A DNA stretch of 8,659 nt, from the NCBI GenBank assembly GCA_028699175.1, contig JAQVVC010000033.1, forward strand, positions 1 through 8,659. The letters are read 5' to 3'. This document shows, piece by piece, positions 7,654 through 8,659 of the stretch. Source of the DNA: Bacilli bacterium. Its GTDB lineage: Bacteria > Bacillota_I > Bacilli_A > RF39 > UBA660. Both the position numbers and the translations under genes were made by a program. Positions within the stretch are counted from its first letter, which is position 1. Every line of letters starts with the position of its first letter. Under the pieces are notes generated by a model. It saw only the letters and a list, made by a program, of their open reading frames with translations, made no database searches and was not told where the DNA came from.

Positions 7654-8346
7654 CTATTTAATTATTTCCGATTTAAAATCCATATGAATTTTAATCTGGC
7701 CTCCCAAAATATTGTCGGTACATTCTGGGTCGGTCCCTTCTAGCCATAAGACTATCGTATACTTGTCGCGATTTCCCGGTGCAAAGTTTTGTACATGATC
7801 TCTTGCAACAAGGGTATCAGATGTAAATGAAATTGTATCTTTTTCTAAGGTATTATTTCTAGACATTTTAGCATAAGTTATAACTTCGCCATTTTTATAT
7901 ACTCTAATACGAATAGCATCATCTACATTTTTTATAACATCATCAATAACAATTTCGGACCAATAGTCTGCAATCTCTGAGCCTAGATTTTCTATATAAA
8001 AAGTATATGCAACAAAATTTTCACCATTATGTGAGCCATTACTTCGTTCATTAATATTATCAGGAAGCCATGTTCCTGAAATATTATCAAAATGACTAAT
8101 AGTTTCAGCAAATAATTCTGACCTAAAAACTTTATAATCTGGATCATCATATATAATTATATTATTTTTTATATATAACTCTCGATCTAAATTTACGCTA
8201 AAGCTCCCACCTTTATATATTAGTGCAAATACTAAATATATAAGAAGTAAAAATAATAATATAAATAATAATATTAACTTCAGTGTTTTTACTACTCTTT
8301 TTTTATGTTTTACTTTTTTAGCGCTTATTACAATTTCCTTTTTCAT
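7654..8346 (-). CDS. Membrane-anchored 230-aa protein, distant relative of the two exported paralogues
   Basis: This is the first gene of the block. A very basic cytoplasmic N-terminus (KK/KHKKR, residues 1-23) precedes a long hydrophobic segment (about 22-43) with no obvious cleavage site, so the protein is probably an N-in, C-out anchored protein. The 185-residue external domain carries reduced versions of the paralogues' motifs: FVAYTFYIENLG (111-122) matches VAFD-x-F-x-KNSSG, AIRIRVYKNGE (144-154) matches the RVAF strand, and YTIVLWLEGTDPEC (196-209) matches RVYI-x2-EGQDID. The final strand QIKIHMDF (217-224) is likewise conserved. It lacks STYAW and the EPN and PTY motifs. A plausible role is a basal, anchoring or chaperone-like component for the exported paralogues; this is inference. 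TAG stops it at 7656-7654. The start is supported by AAAGGA about 6 nt before ATG at 8346. Confidence 0.85.
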   Translation of the reverse strand: MKKEIVISAKKVKHKKRVVKTLKLILLFILLFLLLIYLVFALIYKGGSFSVNLDRELYIKNNIIIYDDPDYKVFRSELFAETISHFDNISGTWLPDNINERSNGSHNGENFVAYTFYIENLGSEIADYWSEIVIDDVIKNVDDAIRIRVYKNGEVITYAKMSRNNTLEKDTISFTSDTLVARDHVQNFAPGNRDKYTIVLWLEGTDPECTDNILGGQIKIHMDFKSEIIK

Positions 8347-8440
8347 AGAATTCCTTTTCTCTCAATTTTGATGTTACTCTCTATACACACCCTACCTTAA
8401 TATACAATTAAATTTTATCAACTTAAATATTATTTGTCAA
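8346..8440 (-). promoter_or_regulatory. Main sigma-A-type promoter and leader of the five-gene block
   Basis: On the minus strand TTGACA (8440-8435) is a perfect -35. It is followed after exactly 17 nt by TAAAAT (8417-8412), preceded by TG at the extended -10 position (TGATAAAAT). This is the strongest promoter in the window. The leader of roughly 60 nt to ATG at 8346 includes a purine-rich stretch (AAGGTAGGGTGTG) and ends with the AAAGGA ribosome binding site. I see no riboswitch-like fold in it. The region just upstream of -35 is nearly pure A/T and could act as an UP element. Confidence 0.8.
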
Positions 8441-8466
8441 TTCAATTTGTAGAATATTATCGAAAA

Positions 8467-8494
8467 TTAGCATTTTATAAAAAAAAATGGCTAA
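8467..8494. repeat. Bulged inverted repeat upstream of the main promoter
   Basis: TTAGC-ATTTT (8467-8476) pairs with AAAAT-G-GCTAA (8484-8494) as a 10-bp stem with one bulged base (8489) and a 7-nt loop. It contains a run of nine A (8479-8487). It lies about 30 bases upstream of the -35 box and about 40 bases beyond the terminator at 8534-8565. It could be a back-up terminator of the upstream gene (TTTT follows on the minus strand), a regulator site, or chance in AT-rich DNA. Confidence 0.3.
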
Positions 8495-8533
8495 AATAAT
8501 TTATTATAAGTAATTCTTTAATTATGTAAATAT

Positions 8534-8565
8534 AATAAAAAAACACAATTAAGTGTTTTTTTATT
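8534..8565. terminator. Strong hairpin terminator, probably bidirectional
   Basis: AAAAAAACAC (8537-8546) and GTGTTTTTTT (8553-8562) form a perfect 10-bp stem, extendable to 13 bp (8534-8565), around the loop AATTAA. Each strand ends in a seven-T run. It sits about 17 bases after the stop codon of the surface-protein gene at the right edge and insulates it from the promoter of the five-gene block. Confidence 0.8.
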
Positions 8566-8581
8566 GTGGTTTTTTTATATA

Positions 8582-8659
8582 TTATGCTTGTTCGGTAACT
8601 ATTATTGTTCTAGTTTTTATACCTAAGTTTCCAGCCGCATCTCTTACTTTATAAGTAAT
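8582..8659 (-). CDS. C-terminal end of a surface protein with an Ig-like repeat (5' part beyond window)
   Basis: The frame is open from the right edge to TAA at 8584-8582 and encodes 25 residues, beginning ITYKVRDAAGN and continuing LGIKTRTIIVTEQA. The pattern Y-x-V-x-DAAGN...TRTI-x-V is the terminal strand pair of a bacterial Ig-like surface repeat (DUF5011/HYR-like type, as in repeats reading VTYTVTDAAGN). The protein ends three residues after the domain, with no LPxTG motif, membrane segment or charged tail, so it is not sortase-anchored through this end. It may be held through an N-terminal anchor or released. The terminator at 8534-8565 follows directly. Confidence 0.7.
   Translation of the reverse strand: MTYKVRDAAGNLGIKTRTIIVTEQA

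Noticed and set aside
1..8659. Mycoplasma genetic code (TGA as Trp)
   Set aside because: Tryptophans in the genes checked are all TGG (for example in YAWF, NWWS and IWSY), and no gene needs TGA read-through.
1..8659. CRISPR array, mobile element, tRNA or rRNA
   Set aside because: I saw no regularly spaced repeats, transposase motifs, terminal inverted repeats or conserved RNA cores. The only repeats are the protein-level GLUG and Ig-like ones and the short hairpins listed.

Overview
The window is very AT-rich (three 60-base lines counted by eye gave 18, 30 and 38 % G+C). Every gene I can support lies on the minus strand. The sequence suggests a low-GC Gram-positive (Bacillota/Mycoplasmatota-type) bacterium, perhaps an uncultured gut lineage, because of the sigma-A-type promoters, AGGAGG-type ribosome binding sites, N-terminal membrane segments and surface-protein families typical of such organisms. 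All tryptophan codons I checked are TGG and no ORF depends on reading TGA as Trp, so the standard bacterial code (table 11) fits better than Mycoplasma code 4.

Reading right to left, in the direction of transcription: (1) 8582-8659 is the last 25 codons of a surface protein ending in a bacterial Ig-like repeat, followed by a strong hairpin terminator (8534-8565). (2) A near-consensus extended -10 promoter (8412-8440) drives a gene block: a 230-aa membrane-anchored protein (7654-8346), a 421-aa exported protein (6370-7635), then, after a hairpin and possible internal promoter, a 356-aa exported protein (5184-6254), an easily missed 46-aa acidic protein (5030-5170) and a 543-aa cytoplasmic helical protein of unknown function (3397-5028). 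The block closes with a hairpin terminator overlapping the last stop codon. (3) A second promoter (3336-3344) starts a large secreted adhesin-like gene (1-3299, truncated by the window edge) with a GLUG-repeat region followed by Ig-like repeats.

The centre of interest is the five-gene block. The 421-aa and 356-aa proteins are clear paralogues. Both have a short basic N-terminus, one hydrophobic segment ending in STYAW, and shared internal motifs (VAFD-x-F-x-KNSSG, EPN-x3-H, PTY-x3-KE, ITK-x-RVYI-x2-EGQD). The 230-aa protein shares a subset (FVAY-x-FYIEN, WLEGTD) and appears to be a more distant, permanently anchored relative. The layout resembles TasA/camelysin-type (SipW-dependent) matrix-fibre proteins, with a major subunit (the 421-aa protein, encoded at visibly higher G+C), a minor subunit and a membrane-anchored member. 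That analogy is inferred from motif style and topology, not from a search. The 46-aa and 543-aa proteins have no recognisable family, lack export signals and look translationally coupled, so they could be a dedicated cytoplasmic assembly or regulatory pair. No signal peptidase, sortase, mobile element, CRISPR array, tRNA or rRNA is visible. No stretch over 300 bases lacks a gene.
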